Below are positions 26,129 to 39,000 of a stretch of 64,000 nt of DNA, in pieces. The stretch's first letter is position 1. Every line of letters begins with the position of its first letter. The notes beneath the pieces are model-generated. The model saw only the letters and a list, made by a program, of their open reading frames with translations, was not told the DNA's origin and searched no databases. This DNA comes from Apteryx mantelli (taxonomy: Eukaryota; Chordata; Aves; Apterygiformes; Apterygidae): the NCBI RefSeq assembly GCF_036417845.1, contig NC_089981.1:41794668-41858667 (forward strand), read 5' to 3'. The translations under genes were made by a program, and so were the position numbers.

Positions 26129-29100
26129 GCTTCAAAGACTTTTAAGCTAGAGGAAGGTTGAATAGGAACCTCTGACACAACATGCAATATCCTTATTTCA
26201 TACCATATTATTTATGAAACATTACACACTCCCTTTAGACTGCCATCTCTCTGGTTTAAATCGGAGGCTCAATAGAAGTCAATTGACATTTCAGAAGGTT
26301 TTGACTATGTGTGTTAAAGGCAGAGTGATCTTTGTGTAGGCATTAAAAGAATGCATTTAATGTCCCAAAACAAGTGGAGAAAGTGCAACAAATGGATTAA
26401 AAAAGACAACAATGCTCAATATATTCCTCTATAATGAGAGTTCAAAACTAGCATTTGGCATTTTCTGCCTGCAAGAAAAATTAATAAGGACTTGGACTAG
26501 AATGCGAAGCTAAGCTATCGACATGCTATTGACTACTTCTTTGACAGCTTTGCATTTCTGTATGTATTTCAGTGAGTTTTAAAACAGAAAAACAGTGAAG
26601 CAAGCTTTCCTTGATGTTCAAGTTAGCATTGCACTGAAGGGCACTTATCTGAAGTTTACAGTTCACAGTACTTTATCAATGATCAGTTTTAGCACCTTGT
26701 GTGAATGTGATTTTGGCTTGTTTGCTCATGTTTCTGCTGTGTTTCTCCTCTTTGTTTTTTTGTTGTTTTGTTTTGTTTTTTTTAAGTTCATTAGAGGGTT
26801 TAAGCTGATCATTAGACTACGAATGAAAACTCAAGCCATAGCCTAGAGCAGACACAGGATGAATTATAATCTGGAAAAATGTAAGGGTTTTTTTTTCTAA
26901 GTCTAGTGTGTCCACATGTGTATGAAATCTCTATTTATGTTAAACTAGTTTCTATTTTTAAGCAGTATTTCAAGATCTTGAAGTTAAATTGTTGCCAATT
27001 GGAGAAAAAACAAACCAATTCTGTTCCATAAAGTAAAAAGCAAGTACAGAAAATAATCTATTGAAATTTTTTGTTTTGATTTAAAGATCAAAAAAGTTAA
27101 CTTAGATATTAAATTTAAAATAGCAATTTTATTTTCATACATAAATAATCAAACTATTTCAAAAAGTATCAAAATAAGGCATTTTGACATTATCAAAAAC
27201 ATTTTCCTTGCTCTTCTCATGGGAAGAATTTTCATTGAAATTTACTTGAGCTTGCAAAGTTTCAGTGTGAATTCTGAAAGCTCATGCTTCTTCAGTTTGA
27301 TTCAGCCAGCTCTAACCTATACACTTTAAAAAGGATATGACAGGGGTCATTAGGACAAGCCTCTCCTACCACTACCTCCATGATCCCTAACCATGAGAGG
27401 AGAGAGTACACCACCACTGATTTAGGGCAGCAGTGAGAAACCCTCCTGACTCCATTAACCTCATACGAACATCTTCATAAGGTGTGCAGGAATATGACAT
27501 AAATTTTTAATACAGCACCCAGATGTGAGATGATACTGTGTCTGCAGGTTTCCCACCACTCAGCTGTTGACTGAGACAGGACCATATGCAACAGTGAGTG
27601 ACATAAGGATGGGGAGTCCTCACAGTAGCCATGTCATAGCTGCAGCGTAGTAATTGTGTGCCAAAGCCCCAAAAAGGAAGCCACACTTAAAACGTGCAAA
27701 AGACTCGTGCAGCTCAAGAGTCACAGACTGGTTGTACCTGTACTATAGGTGCAAGTTTTCCTTCTCTTGTAGGCAATCTGTGGTCATGCTCTAGCTTCTC
27801 ATATTTTCATTGCTTTCTAAAGGTAGTCTTTTTACCCTGCTGGGAATTATTTTGAGGTGCCTTAACAGCAAGCATTGGGGAAAAAATGTTTTCTGTAAAA
27901 CAAACCTAATCTTAGGAAAAGCAGATGACCTTTTCTGTCAGTGGACATACTTCTAGTTCCCAGCCGTTCACATCAGAGTTTATCTAGGACAAGATAGGAA
28001 TTTCCCTATGCAAAAGAGATATCTATGGTATTTCTAACTGTTTCTGATCTGTGGCCAGCATCACCAGAAGGTAATGACCATCTGTATTTAACAGGACCAG
28101 CACACTTTGCTCACAATCCTTTGGCTCAAAGTATCATGGAAATGAAACATGAAAGAAAAACATATATGAATTCTCCAATGGGTATCTTAAGATCTTTCCA
28201 CTTTGCAACACTATGGTTTTCAGGTTTCACCATGGAAAAAGAGGCCACAAGCTTTGTTAGTGTGATGAATATATTTCAAAAAAATCCGCTTCTTGGGTTT
28301 GCTGTTTCCCTCTTCTTTAAAGCAGTATCACAGCTTCCATCAGATATCACCTACTATTTTAGATCATCTGAGTTCCCTGAAGCATAGGCTTTTCCTTGTC
28401 AGTTTTCTCAATGGCCAACCTATCTAGTATTGGAAAAAAAGCAGCCAAAACACTTATTCACGTCTTAATATTCCATTCATCAAGAAAATGCTAGAGGAAA
28501 TTTGGCTGTTTAGTTTTTCTTGGGTCTTAGACAAGTGAAACAATTCTTTTGCTCTGTATTGAAAATGCCTGTAGTACAATTTCATACCTCCCAAGTTCTG
28601 TAGGTCTTCTATAACTCTGGATAATTTGGTGCACATGGTTTTCTTCACCACATTTTTTGTGCCTTTCATATTTTAATGATCACTTTAATGAATCAGCAGA
28701 CTCAGTCTAAGGGAGTCTTTGTCTGAGATGGTCTTTGCTTCTCTAATCTAATGTCAAAGCTTTTTGTCAAAGAACATTGGCAAGAGGTAGTGGGAATGTT
28801 GACATAGATAGAATTCTTTCTGCTCAATTTTCAGTCCTTTGAATTAAAACATAAAAGGAATAAAGCTTCATAAGACTAAATTCTTCTAGAATCCTGGGGA
28901 TGTTTTGAAATGAGAGGCCTCCTGTTTCAAGATAAACGGTTATTTATAGATCTTTTTATTAAAAAAAAAAAAAAAGCAGCAGAATCAACAGCTAAAGGAT
29001 TGCAAGAAGGAAGAATGCAGGAGTAAAGTTTTTGAAGTTATGGCCTTTTGGAAAAAGAAAAAGCTACCCATCTGAACAAAAAAGTTTTGAGAGTATTGCA

Positions 29101-32100
29101 AGAGGAAGGATGAATCAAACATAATGAAAAACATGATTGAACATGTATGATCTGGGGAAAGGTCAATTTTAATAAAAACAAAGTGCATAAACAAAAATAA
29201 TGGAAATGAAAAACAGAGCAAAAACTATGCAGGCATAATGAGACTTCCAGATCCAGAAATAATGGAATTAATTTTTCCCATGTAGTCTGGCACAGGCTGT
29301 CTTTTGACCTTTACAATACAGTGAAAGATTTATCTAGTACTCAACTGAGTATTTGCTTGAGGGAGTGGCTAATGTTTTGATGGGGGGGAGGATTGTTAAC
29401 TGTTTTTTCCCTTTTACTACTTGGAAAAGAGACAAAAATAATGTTTCAGTTAAACTGTGTACTTGTATAGAGACTGAAGTACCTTCTTTGAATGTAAAAT
29501 AGAATAATATATGCCAGAGTACAGAATTCCCCTTGATAAGATTTCAAAAGCTTACCCTGAGACAGAATTTAATTCACAGAATCAAATGTATAAAATGTTT
29601 CATGTGTCTACTATCATCCTTTATAACAGTGCAAAGGACATGCAAGGTAGTTATTCAGCTTTTGTTCTGCATACCCTTTGTATTCATATTATACAATGAT
29701 GCAAAAGATAATACATGGAAATAAACAAATCATGCAAAGAAAATATGATGAAACCCATTACATTTGGGTAGAGACCTATTTAATTCCCTTAATCTAGAAA
29801 CAAACATAGGGCCACACATTCTGCTTTCACATTGCATCAAGTATGGAATGAGTTATGAGGCACCAGAATTTATAATTACATTGAACATTTGCGTTTTTTC
29901 AAAATGGAAAGCCCAGAAAAATCAGAAAGCAATAGAAATATAAGGCTAATTCAGAACAACTTTAAAATTACCACTACAACCACTGGAGCAAATAAGATGA
30001 AGAGCAACATTCACTGCTGTACAATGAAGATGTGTTCAGAGAATGAAGATGTGTTTTACAGGAGGAGGAAAAACAATCTTTTTGAGGGGGAGAGAAGGAG
30101 GGGAGATAAATTGGGAGCTAGCTATAGGGGTTACGAAATGACTTATCAGCCCCAAAATGTGTGGCATAGTACTTTTCTTAATAATACCACCTCTTGTTTG
30201 CATGCATTTATTAAAAAAGTTTTCCTTTTTACACAGCATTAAAATAATAGGTGCTATGAAGATATATTTTACTAAAATAACATGTAATTGAAATCAGTGT
30301 TGACCCAATCAACCTGAGTTCATGCATATGTCAACCACAGAATGGCTATGCTGAGCCAGTACATCCTCAAGCAAGCAAGAAAGAAAGGAAGGAGGGATTT
30401 GTAAAATGTTCTGCAAAAATAGTGTGACTACTTTACCTTTAATTATGCTATGGATTCCTTAAAGAGACAGAACTGTTATACACTGCTTTTGAAAGCTGTT
30501 CATTTTCTGCTTTAAATATTCAGAATGTTCAAAGACAGAAATTATAAATATTTCATTTAAATTCAGAGACTTGGAAGTGATTTGTAGTTATACGAAAAAG
30601 ATCTGAGATATGAACTAAGCTCTCAGCTGAAACCTATGAGAGACTATTATTATGTATGTCTACACTCATGTCTCTCCTAGCCCCTGTTGTTTGGTTAATT
30701 TACATGTCAGACTTTAGGTTTTATGAGCATGGGAGAATATTCAGAGCCTAAATAAAGATTTCTTGTTCCAATCAGCGAACTAGATGCTCAGCCTCCAGTG
30801 AGGACACATCCATTAATGTCAGCATATTTTACAAACTCTTTTTGTGGCAATTGAGAAAGTCTCTGAAAGGGAGAATGGAACTGACAAGAAAAAACACTAA
30901 ATAAAAGATGAGAACAAACAAGTAGCAGCATCACAAATTGTGAAGGCCTGAAACGGGCCTCAATTTCATTTTGTAGCAGTGTGAGTCAGTTCATATCTCG
31001 CATTTTTTTCTTCATAATTACTTTTTACTGCTGAGAAGTTACCCCATGTTGATCCTTCTCCAAGGTTATGTCTTAGAGAGCCTTCTGTCTGGCTCACAAA
31101 GTTGTGCCCTTCACAGGGACGGAGCTGCTGGCTTGCTCGGCTCTCTACTCCCAGTCAGATGAGGTGTCCCTGATCCTTAGCGGGCCAGCTAAGAGCTGAC
31201 GTAGGCCCAAATTCTTTATCTCTATTTAGTGCTGAAGCACATAAGCAAAGCTTTTAGATCTCAATGGGAAAAATAAGAGCAAAAGACACCCTGGTTTTTT
31301 TTGGTTTTGTTTTGTTTTCTTTTTGGGGGGGGTAAAAGGACTGTGGGGAAGGAAAATTAAAATGGAGAACTGATAAAGGGATGGATGAACATAAAGGGAT
31401 TTCTTACATCAGGAATTTTAAAGATAACACTTCAAAGGCAGGAAAAACGTGTCAGATTTCCTTACCCCTTTTTTTCTCCTGATATTTCTTCAGTATTTGA
31501 CACTTTTTTTGCTTAAAAGACGGTACAATTTACAGTAGTTCAAGGAAAAAAAAATTTTCTCTACTTAGGACTTTTCTGGAGAAAAACAGAAGCTTTTATT
31601 TCAGCTGTTGTTCTTCATGAATCAACACTTGCTGACAGTTGTAGCATACTGACATATGCAATTTTCCAGTAAAAAAGTTATGATTCTTGATAAATGATAG
31701 TTATTAATGGAGATCGTATCCCGTAAGAAAGTGGCCCAGATCAAAGCTTTGGAATTTCTATGATATACAGAAACTAAGTCTATATCTGAATTTTGCAAAT
31801 GGGCCCTAACTTACCTACACCCAGTTGTTTAGCAGAGTTCAAAATACAGATCTTAAACTAAATTAATTTTCACTGTAGGCTGTTTTATTAAAAAATTAGG
31901 TTTTCTGTCCATATTGAGTGGTTTATTCTGTTTTTGTTTGTCATTTTTTTCCTGAACATTGTTTGAGACAGCCATTTTTACCATGCACTTTAAACTGCTT
32001 CTAAAACTATTTAATAATTTGACCTGTTCTCTCTGCTGATAATATATCTGCAAGACATAATACACAGTCAGTTCTTTTGATCTATTTGTCCAAGTTGATC

Positions 32101-34002
32101 ACCAGCATTAATAATGTACAGAGGACACAATCACTATGCACTAAAAAAGGAAAATACATTGTTTTTCACTGATGAAATATTTTGGATATCCAGCCTTTTC
32201 AATGGCGGCAATGACTAAAAGATGCCATACTGTAAATCCTACAAGCTCAACTATTTCAAGATTTGAGCTCCTTAGAGGTTTCCACAGCATGTTCTGTAAC
32301 ATTTCAGGTGTTAATGATAAAGGATGCTGAGAAAGGGCACTTTAATGCAAGCCTTATCTGAAGCACCTACCTCGAGATTAGGGATCTTTTCCTCTGCGTC
32401 ACTGAAGGGAAGGGAAGAATGAGCATAAATGCACCGCGGGGGGGAAAGTCCCTCTGTGGACTAGTTGAAATCTACACAATCGTCACATACCTATTGGGCC
32501 ACAGGGACAAATTCAAGCTCAGCCTACAGGAACATGGGAGAAATAAGCCTGCAAGCTTTGAATTCTGTAAAGTACAGGGATTTTGGTAAAATAGTTTCAA
32601 GTTCTGATTTCCCAGATTCTGATTTACAGTTTTGCACAAAGCTGTTACATGGTTTCTGCCATGAAGCCACCAGATTTCTCACATGCGTGGATAGAGGGCT
32701 AAGATCAAGATTTGTCCTATAAATAGATACCAGCATTGGCAGAATGATTGCTAACAACTGAAGGTATGCTTTTCATGATACTCATGGTCAAAACTTCCAA
32801 TGCCCTTTTCTGAAAAAGATTTTTTTTATTTGAAACTTCCTTCAGCTAACAGAGTTTTAAATTGGTTGTATGCTAAAAGATTTATTTTTCTAAAGTGTTT
32901 TTCTGTTGTTTTTAATCAGTTTTTTTTTAAATTTTGGTATCAAATGAGTTAATCATCGCAATTATGAGCTAGTAGCTTGAAATAATAACAATAAAAACAA
33001 CAAAAACAATGAAAACCCTTACTGAGGTGCTTAATAAATATTCTGCCATTTCCAAGGAAGTGAACTGAATGTGGCTATTTCTGCTGTGTCCAACTTACAG
33101 CTTGCTGGACTGAAACTGTGAGTGGACTGCACCTCTTCCTGCTGACCAGTCAATTGACTGGGACTGCTATATAGGCCTCAGAAGTGACAGATCTAAACAT
33201 TAATGGATGTTTATCAACTTGAGGCTTCACAGGAAGAAGGCAGAAGTGAGTCAGTCTGCCACTGGGCTTAGTCTTTAGTTGGCGTTTGAGGAAAGTGTAG
33301 TACATCATCCTAAGCCTAAGGCTGTGACCCTTAAAGCCACAATTTCAATTCTAGGTTTTCATTGCTTCAGGTTTATCTGAGTGCAGAGCACACTGCTAGC
33401 ATGTATACCAGATAGTTTCGTTCCACCAGCTTGACAGGGATTGCAGAGCAGTACAAGATGCAAGGTGCCCTACTATGAAGCTAGGAATTGGCTGTTTTCT
33501 CTTGGGAAGTTAGACAAAAACAACTATCCTTGGAGCGCTTTTTCTGCAACTTGCCAGGAACTTTTAGTTCCTATTGACATTTTTGGGTATCTCACAGAAC
33601 TAGAATAGAAGCCATTTATGGAAGGCATTGATTTCTGGAAAAATTAATCATACATAATTAGAGAAATGGAAAGACATAATGGAAAAATGAGGGATAAATT
33701 GTCAGCTACAGTATTTTCACAAGTGCTATTTGGAAATAAAAGTAGGTTTGGATTTGATTTTTGTCAGTACTATATTTTATTCTGTAATATATGCTACTAC
33801 TTATGCTGATAAACTTTCTGGAAAGAACTGTATCATTTACACTAATAATCTTTTGGCATTTCTGCTTTCTCTATCTTCTGTAGAGAAGCACCCAGTTCTG
33901 CATATAGCTGTATGTAGATATTTTCTTGAACGCATAGCTTCTCTATGCTGACAAAGCTGGACTGAAATCTTAATCTCTGCTTTCTTTCAATAAAGCTATG
34001 TA
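26129..34002. other. AT-rich non-coding stretch
   Basis: No gene recognised. The longest frames are 120 codons (plus, 28025-28387) and 117 codons (plus, 29889-30242), with no known similarity. Low-complexity runs include T/G-rich 26753-26784 and 31293-31332, and a 15-base A run at 28961-28975. A non-repetitive segment at about 26215-26400 has the texture of conserved non-coding DNA (for example CTGGTTTAAATCGGAGGCTC, GTCAATTGACATTTCAG). The 31080-31210 and 33060-33560 stretches are less AT-rich but unassigned. Confidence 0.45.
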
Positions 34003-34160
34003 TCACAGAACTGGAATGTTAGAGATGGAAAGGCAGCCTTGACAAATGATACGTTCCAAAATCTTTTCCAGCTGAGCCTCACAAATCTCAGCCAATGAGG
34101 TTTCCATTGATTCCCTGAACTACAGTTTGTTAGAACTCACCACAAGAAATTACAGATTTT
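34003..34160 (-). mobile_element. Probable CR1 3' end, decayed, minus strand
   Basis: 'ATCACAGAACTGGAATGTTA' followed by 'GAGATGGAAAGGCAGCCTTG', then 'ACAAATGATACGTTCCAA', parallels the reverse complement of the avian CR1 3' end (tcacagaatggtttgggttggaagggacctt...atcatctagttccaa). Downstream similarity is weak. Confidence 0.42.
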
Positions 34161-34849
34161 TTTGTGTTCTGTAAATTAACTTCCAGAATTGTATGTGTGT
34201 ATCTAAATTAATACACACAATCTTCTCTACCAGTGACAATCTGCTGGTTATCTTTAGCCTCACAAGAAGCCAAAATAAACATACTAATTGATAGAACCAC
34301 CAATCAATATGCTAGCCATTTATGAGGAAGACCTGATGTGCTAATCATTAGACCCTCATTCATTGCTTTACCACCCTCATTCCCTGCATCTGTTCAGGGC
34401 TGTTCTGCAGATTGCCTGCAGGGTGTACAAATTGTGGTCAGAGGCCTGTTCTCTGCAGTGGAGGGAGGCTCTAGGGCCAGGCGCTGGCAGAATCCATGGC
34501 CAGCTGATGTAGCCATTATTTTTTACATTAAAGTAATAGATGATTTATTTTTAGAACTTAAAATGATGCTTTCTTTTTTTTTCTCCCTTTCATTTTTGAT
34601 CCTGAATGAAAATGAGATACAAGGTTAGGAGAAGAACATTGGAGGTAGAAAGTAACTGCAGTGAAAACAATGAAAGTATCGGTCCGTACTCTCCAGTGAT
34701 TTCAGGAGTTTCTCCAGGGGAGGCTTGCAATTCTTGCTCCTTGACATAGGTTCTGATAGAGCTTATTGCTCTGCATATGCTTTTTGTTTGAAGAGCAGAG
34801 ACCAAAGCAGAAAGTGTTCTCTACCTTTCTGAATGGGACCGTAAGCGTT
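34161..34849. other. Non-coding, no gene recognised
   Basis: Short frames only. The 34390-34510 patch is GC-richer without a recognisable product. Confidence 0.5.
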
Positions 34850-34985
34850 GAGACACTTGCACAGTGATTTTCAACATTAGGATCTCAAAACATTTCACAT
34901 CATTGAGGAATCCCCTTCCAATGTGAAATAAAGACAGCAACAGAGGCACCTGCTTATATTAGTGAGCTACCTTCCATGGCTAAAT
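34850..34985 (-). mobile_element. Weak MIR/L2-like fragment
   Basis: 'GGATCTCAAAACATTTCACA' then 'TCATTGAGGAATCC' and 'CAGCAACAGAGGCACCTGC' follow the order of MIR/L2-type tails (gatctcaaagcactttacaaacattgaggaa ... aaactgaggcacagagag), but with low identity. Confidence 0.35.
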
Positions 34986-35965
34986 CTTATAGACCTAGAG
35001 CCAAAGCAAAAATGAAACTTCATCTGTGAATGTTTTTTGTCATATCTGAGGTCCAAATTGAAATCCAAGTAATGTGTTAGATCAATATTTCCTAAAACCC
35101 AGTACTTATATCTGCTGTATCTTGGCACTTGTTTTTGTGAGGCAGTGACTGTTTATGGTGCAAGGCCAGATAACTGGTCTTCGTGTTAATTCTAAAGTGA
35201 TCTGTAATGCCCGACTGGTTATGGGCATTGACAAAATATACTCTGCAGTGTTAAGATTCATTGAATGAAGATAATGGACACTGAAGTAATGCCTGGACTA
35301 TCAGGTAATTTAAAAAACACAGTCAAAAATCAAAAGAGAAAATCAGCACTATTTTATAATTACTACTTTTTGACAGTTTAGAAAAACAAAATGATTAGAC
35401 TAACAAATGAAAAAAATGTCCATCAGGAGCTATTAAACATAAAGTTGAAGATACAATTTTAACATAAAAAGTTGTTAAACTGCAAATTGCTGGAATCTGA
35501 GAAAATATGCCAAGGAAGTATCACTTTATAAATTTCTCTATTCTGATGCTCCTTCCCTAGGAATTCATGACTAGCTGTTTTCAGAAACAACATACTAGGC
35601 TAAATGGATCCTGCAGAGCTGTTCCACTATATATTCTTTGGCAGAATAAATCAATCTTAAAGAAATATAATTTTAACTAATTCAAAAATGTGGCCTTCTC
35701 TGCCTCTATTTTTTACACAATTTGTTACAGCAAATGAAAGCAACTGCTCAGTCTGATTCTACAAAAACTGTAAATAAACAAGTTTCATAATTAATCCACC
35801 CAGAAATTTAACCAGCATCTTGGATTAAAAAGATGTTCTTTGTGAAACATGCAAATACCATAAAATATGCACAAACAACCAGAAGTGCTTCCTTTTCCTA
35901 TCATTTCCACTTTTTTAAATAGTAAGAATTTGTTGCAGAACAGTTTTCACTTTCAACTCTCGGAG
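34986..35965. other. AT-rich non-coding stretch
   Basis: A small perfect hairpin, AATGCCC...GGGCATT, occurs near 35206-35229. Nothing else recognised. Confidence 0.5.
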
Positions 35966-36062
35966 TGCTCAAAAGTCATATTTTACAAATGAGGGCATTG
36001 CAGAACAGAGGCTTGACCTACTTGCACAGCAAGTCAGCGATTAGGGGCAGTGGAATCTGTGC
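35966..36062 (-). mobile_element. MIR/L2-like fragment
   Basis: 'TATTTTACAAATGAGGGCAT', 'TGCAGAACAGAGGCTTGACC', 'TACTTGCACAGCAAGTCAG', then 'GGCAGTGGAATCTGTGCAC' tracks the reverse-complemented MIR/L2 core (ttttacagatgaggaaactgaggcacagagaggttaagtgacttgcccaaggtcacacagc). Confidence 0.62.
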
Positions 36063-39000
36063 ACTTACTTTCCCTTTGTGTTGAACCATGCAGCTTCTCT
36101 GAGCACAAGCATCCAGGGTCCACAAGCCTGGTATGCTTGCTACGCTTTCCCACGTATCTTATGGCAGTTATACTCTAAATATTTCTACTGGGAAGTATTT
36201 ACCCTTAGTCTGGAAATGAATAATATATGGGAGGTTATAGAAGAGGAGCTGAAGAATATAGCTTCCTGGTATCTCTCAATGATAGCAATTATATGAATAC
36301 TCTGTGGCACATGCAGAAAGTATTTATGGAGTTTCAAAGACTTCAGTAATTCAAGCCGTATTTTTGTTCCCTATTCCACAAGCAAACAGCTTAGCTACTG
36401 ATCATATGACATTCTGTTTCTATGGGGATTTTTTTCAAATGTCATATAAAAATTTGCATGGATTTGTCTCGCTGATTTCTGGGTACTACTAACTTTTTAC
36501 ATTAGTTACAGCACAGATTCTGTTGGCGAAACCAAAGCCACCTGAAATCACAAACTCAGTTACGATGCCTGCAATGTTCAGATAATACTTAGATACCATT
36601 GAAGAATGGGTCATTATCACCTATATATTGAATAGAGTGGATCTTTATATCACATAATGTGAATGCAGAAAATATTAACTGAGTAAAATAGATAATTGCT
36701 TTCACTATGTCATCTATACAGTGAAAGAAATGTTTTTGCTACTATGAGGATATTTAAATAAAAACTTAACATGAAATGCCATTGGGTTTACCATTGCTGA
36801 TGATGTTTTACACATCAATTTCCAATATTTAACTGCTTAAGCTTTAGCAAATCCCAACTTCTTTTCTAATTAATTCAGCCCTCCTGACATGGTGATCTGC
36901 ATTGTATTACCCATAGTAATGGGATTTTACTTCCCTAATTTATCTTCTAAGACTTATTCAGACTTTGGTATGTCTCGAAAGGTTTTACCATGGTGATTAT
37001 CTTTGCTATAGTAAAAGCACATGGATTCATAAAGTGATAAGGTTTTATTGTGATTTCTTTCTCTTGTTTTATGATTTGGTAATTTGTATCACAATAACCT
37101 TACTACATTACCCCACGTCCTTCCCCATAACTACTCTGTTTGTCAGAAATCTGTGCTTACCTCCTTTAAAATGATGAAGAGATCATTTTAATTCCTGTAA
37201 AAAAAAATGATCTTACACTTCAGTACAACTTTAAATGTCTCAAGATCTTTCAACAAATGAGGATTAAGAAAAATACCTTTACAGTACAGAAAAATACCTT
37301 AATAGCGTATTTCTGTTCAGGAGTCAAGGATATAAAATATGAATCTGAAAGAGATTTTGAAAATATTTGTTAAGTATTTGGTTAACTTATGCCTGGAACA
37401 ATTTAATCTTGTAGACTACTGCTATTTTTCTCTTCTCTTTGGTTCCAAACAGGCATAAAACATGGGATTTATCTCATCTAATTTCAAACGTCTGAAAGAT
37501 TGTTTCAATCTAAGCTAGTTGAGTAGCTAAGTAAACTCTCTTTATTGTGAGAGCTAGACATTGTAGGCAGATGATTTGTCTAAGCTGTCTTAGATGCTCA
37601 TCTTCACTGAGATGAATCATTCCCTGAAGATGTTTATTTCTCTCCATTGACTATAAAGGAAGACTAGATGACTAGCTCAGGTGACAACTTTTAGTTTTCT
37701 GATGTTCACCAAGATGGATCCTACGCAAAGTGCCTGGAAGCATTCTGGCTTATAAGCTCATTGGAGCATTAGCATTTCCAAAAAGAGATTCACAACAGAA
37801 ATGGTCTGCATGTCCTTAACGAAGAGACAGACTTAACCTCCTCCCTTTCCCATCCGTCAAAGTTGATTTAGAAATGCTTAGAATTTAAAGAACTCATATA
37901 TGGTTCCATAAAAAAGGAGGATTTTTGCCAAAAAGTTTGGATTCAGTGTTCTAAAGCCATACTGTGCAAGACAAAATATGCAAATATGCTATGCAAATAG
38001 GAATAAAATTAAAAGATGGTAAGAATACTTTCAGATTTTCTTGATGATTAATTCCCCTTTGGCTCAGGGTTGTGATGATACTGAACAGATCAAAACTGTC
38101 TTGCTGGCTTAGCATTTGCCACCAAACCATATTTAATCTCAGTTTTCAGTCACCTGCAAGTCACCGCATAATATACATCGTTTAAAGTTAATGCTCCTGT
38201 CTCTCTTGTTTCTCTTGCTCATTCTTTCCAGTCTGTATTGCACGTTCTAAATATTTCTCCTGCAAGTTCTTAGCATTGAGACAGTATCCTCATGGACAAT
38301 ATTGGGATATCATTACGCAGCCACTTCCTGCATGAGCTAATTTCAGGGATGGCTAACTGGGATCCCTGAAAGAACATGCACTTGGGGTGGCACAAAGGCA
38401 GGGAGAGGGTGGTATGGTATACCCACCCCATATGGAGGGCGCTATAATTCATAGAGCTGTTGCAAAGGACTGCTGAACTTGAATTTCAAATTTTGTAAAA
38501 AAAAAAAAAAAAAAATTTCTTGACAAGTTGGTTTTGTTCTAACAGGATTTATACCAGATAATTTATGCCATCATATGTTTGCACTGCTATAACTTTTTAG
38601 TGGATCAGGTATCATGTGCCACCTTTTAGCCAGAATAAACTTCAAGTCATGTGCGCTGGTTAATTTGACAAAAATGAGTTTCTGTGTCCAGACCTTTTAC
38701 AGGTCATCTGCCTTATTTGGTGGTCCACTAACAATCATTGCTATAGTATTAGTAATATTGGATATTAATAAAAGTAGAATTATGGCGTATATTTTATCTT
38801 CTTGGTCTGTAGAAGTCAATTTAGTCAATTTTAATATTTGTTTTTTGACTCATAACAGTGTTAAAAAACCACCTTGCTCCCTTTGCATAGTGTCATAGAA
38901 CAGGCTAAAGAAAATATTCTCTCACAAGGACCTCCCTTTGCAAATACACTGTTAACTAGATTGCATTTATATTTCTTTTGCCCTATGAGCCTATTCTTTA

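Noticed and set aside
28025..28387. 120-codon plus-strand open frame as a gene
   Set aside because: No similarity I recognise, and no promoter or exon signals. It is consistent with chance.
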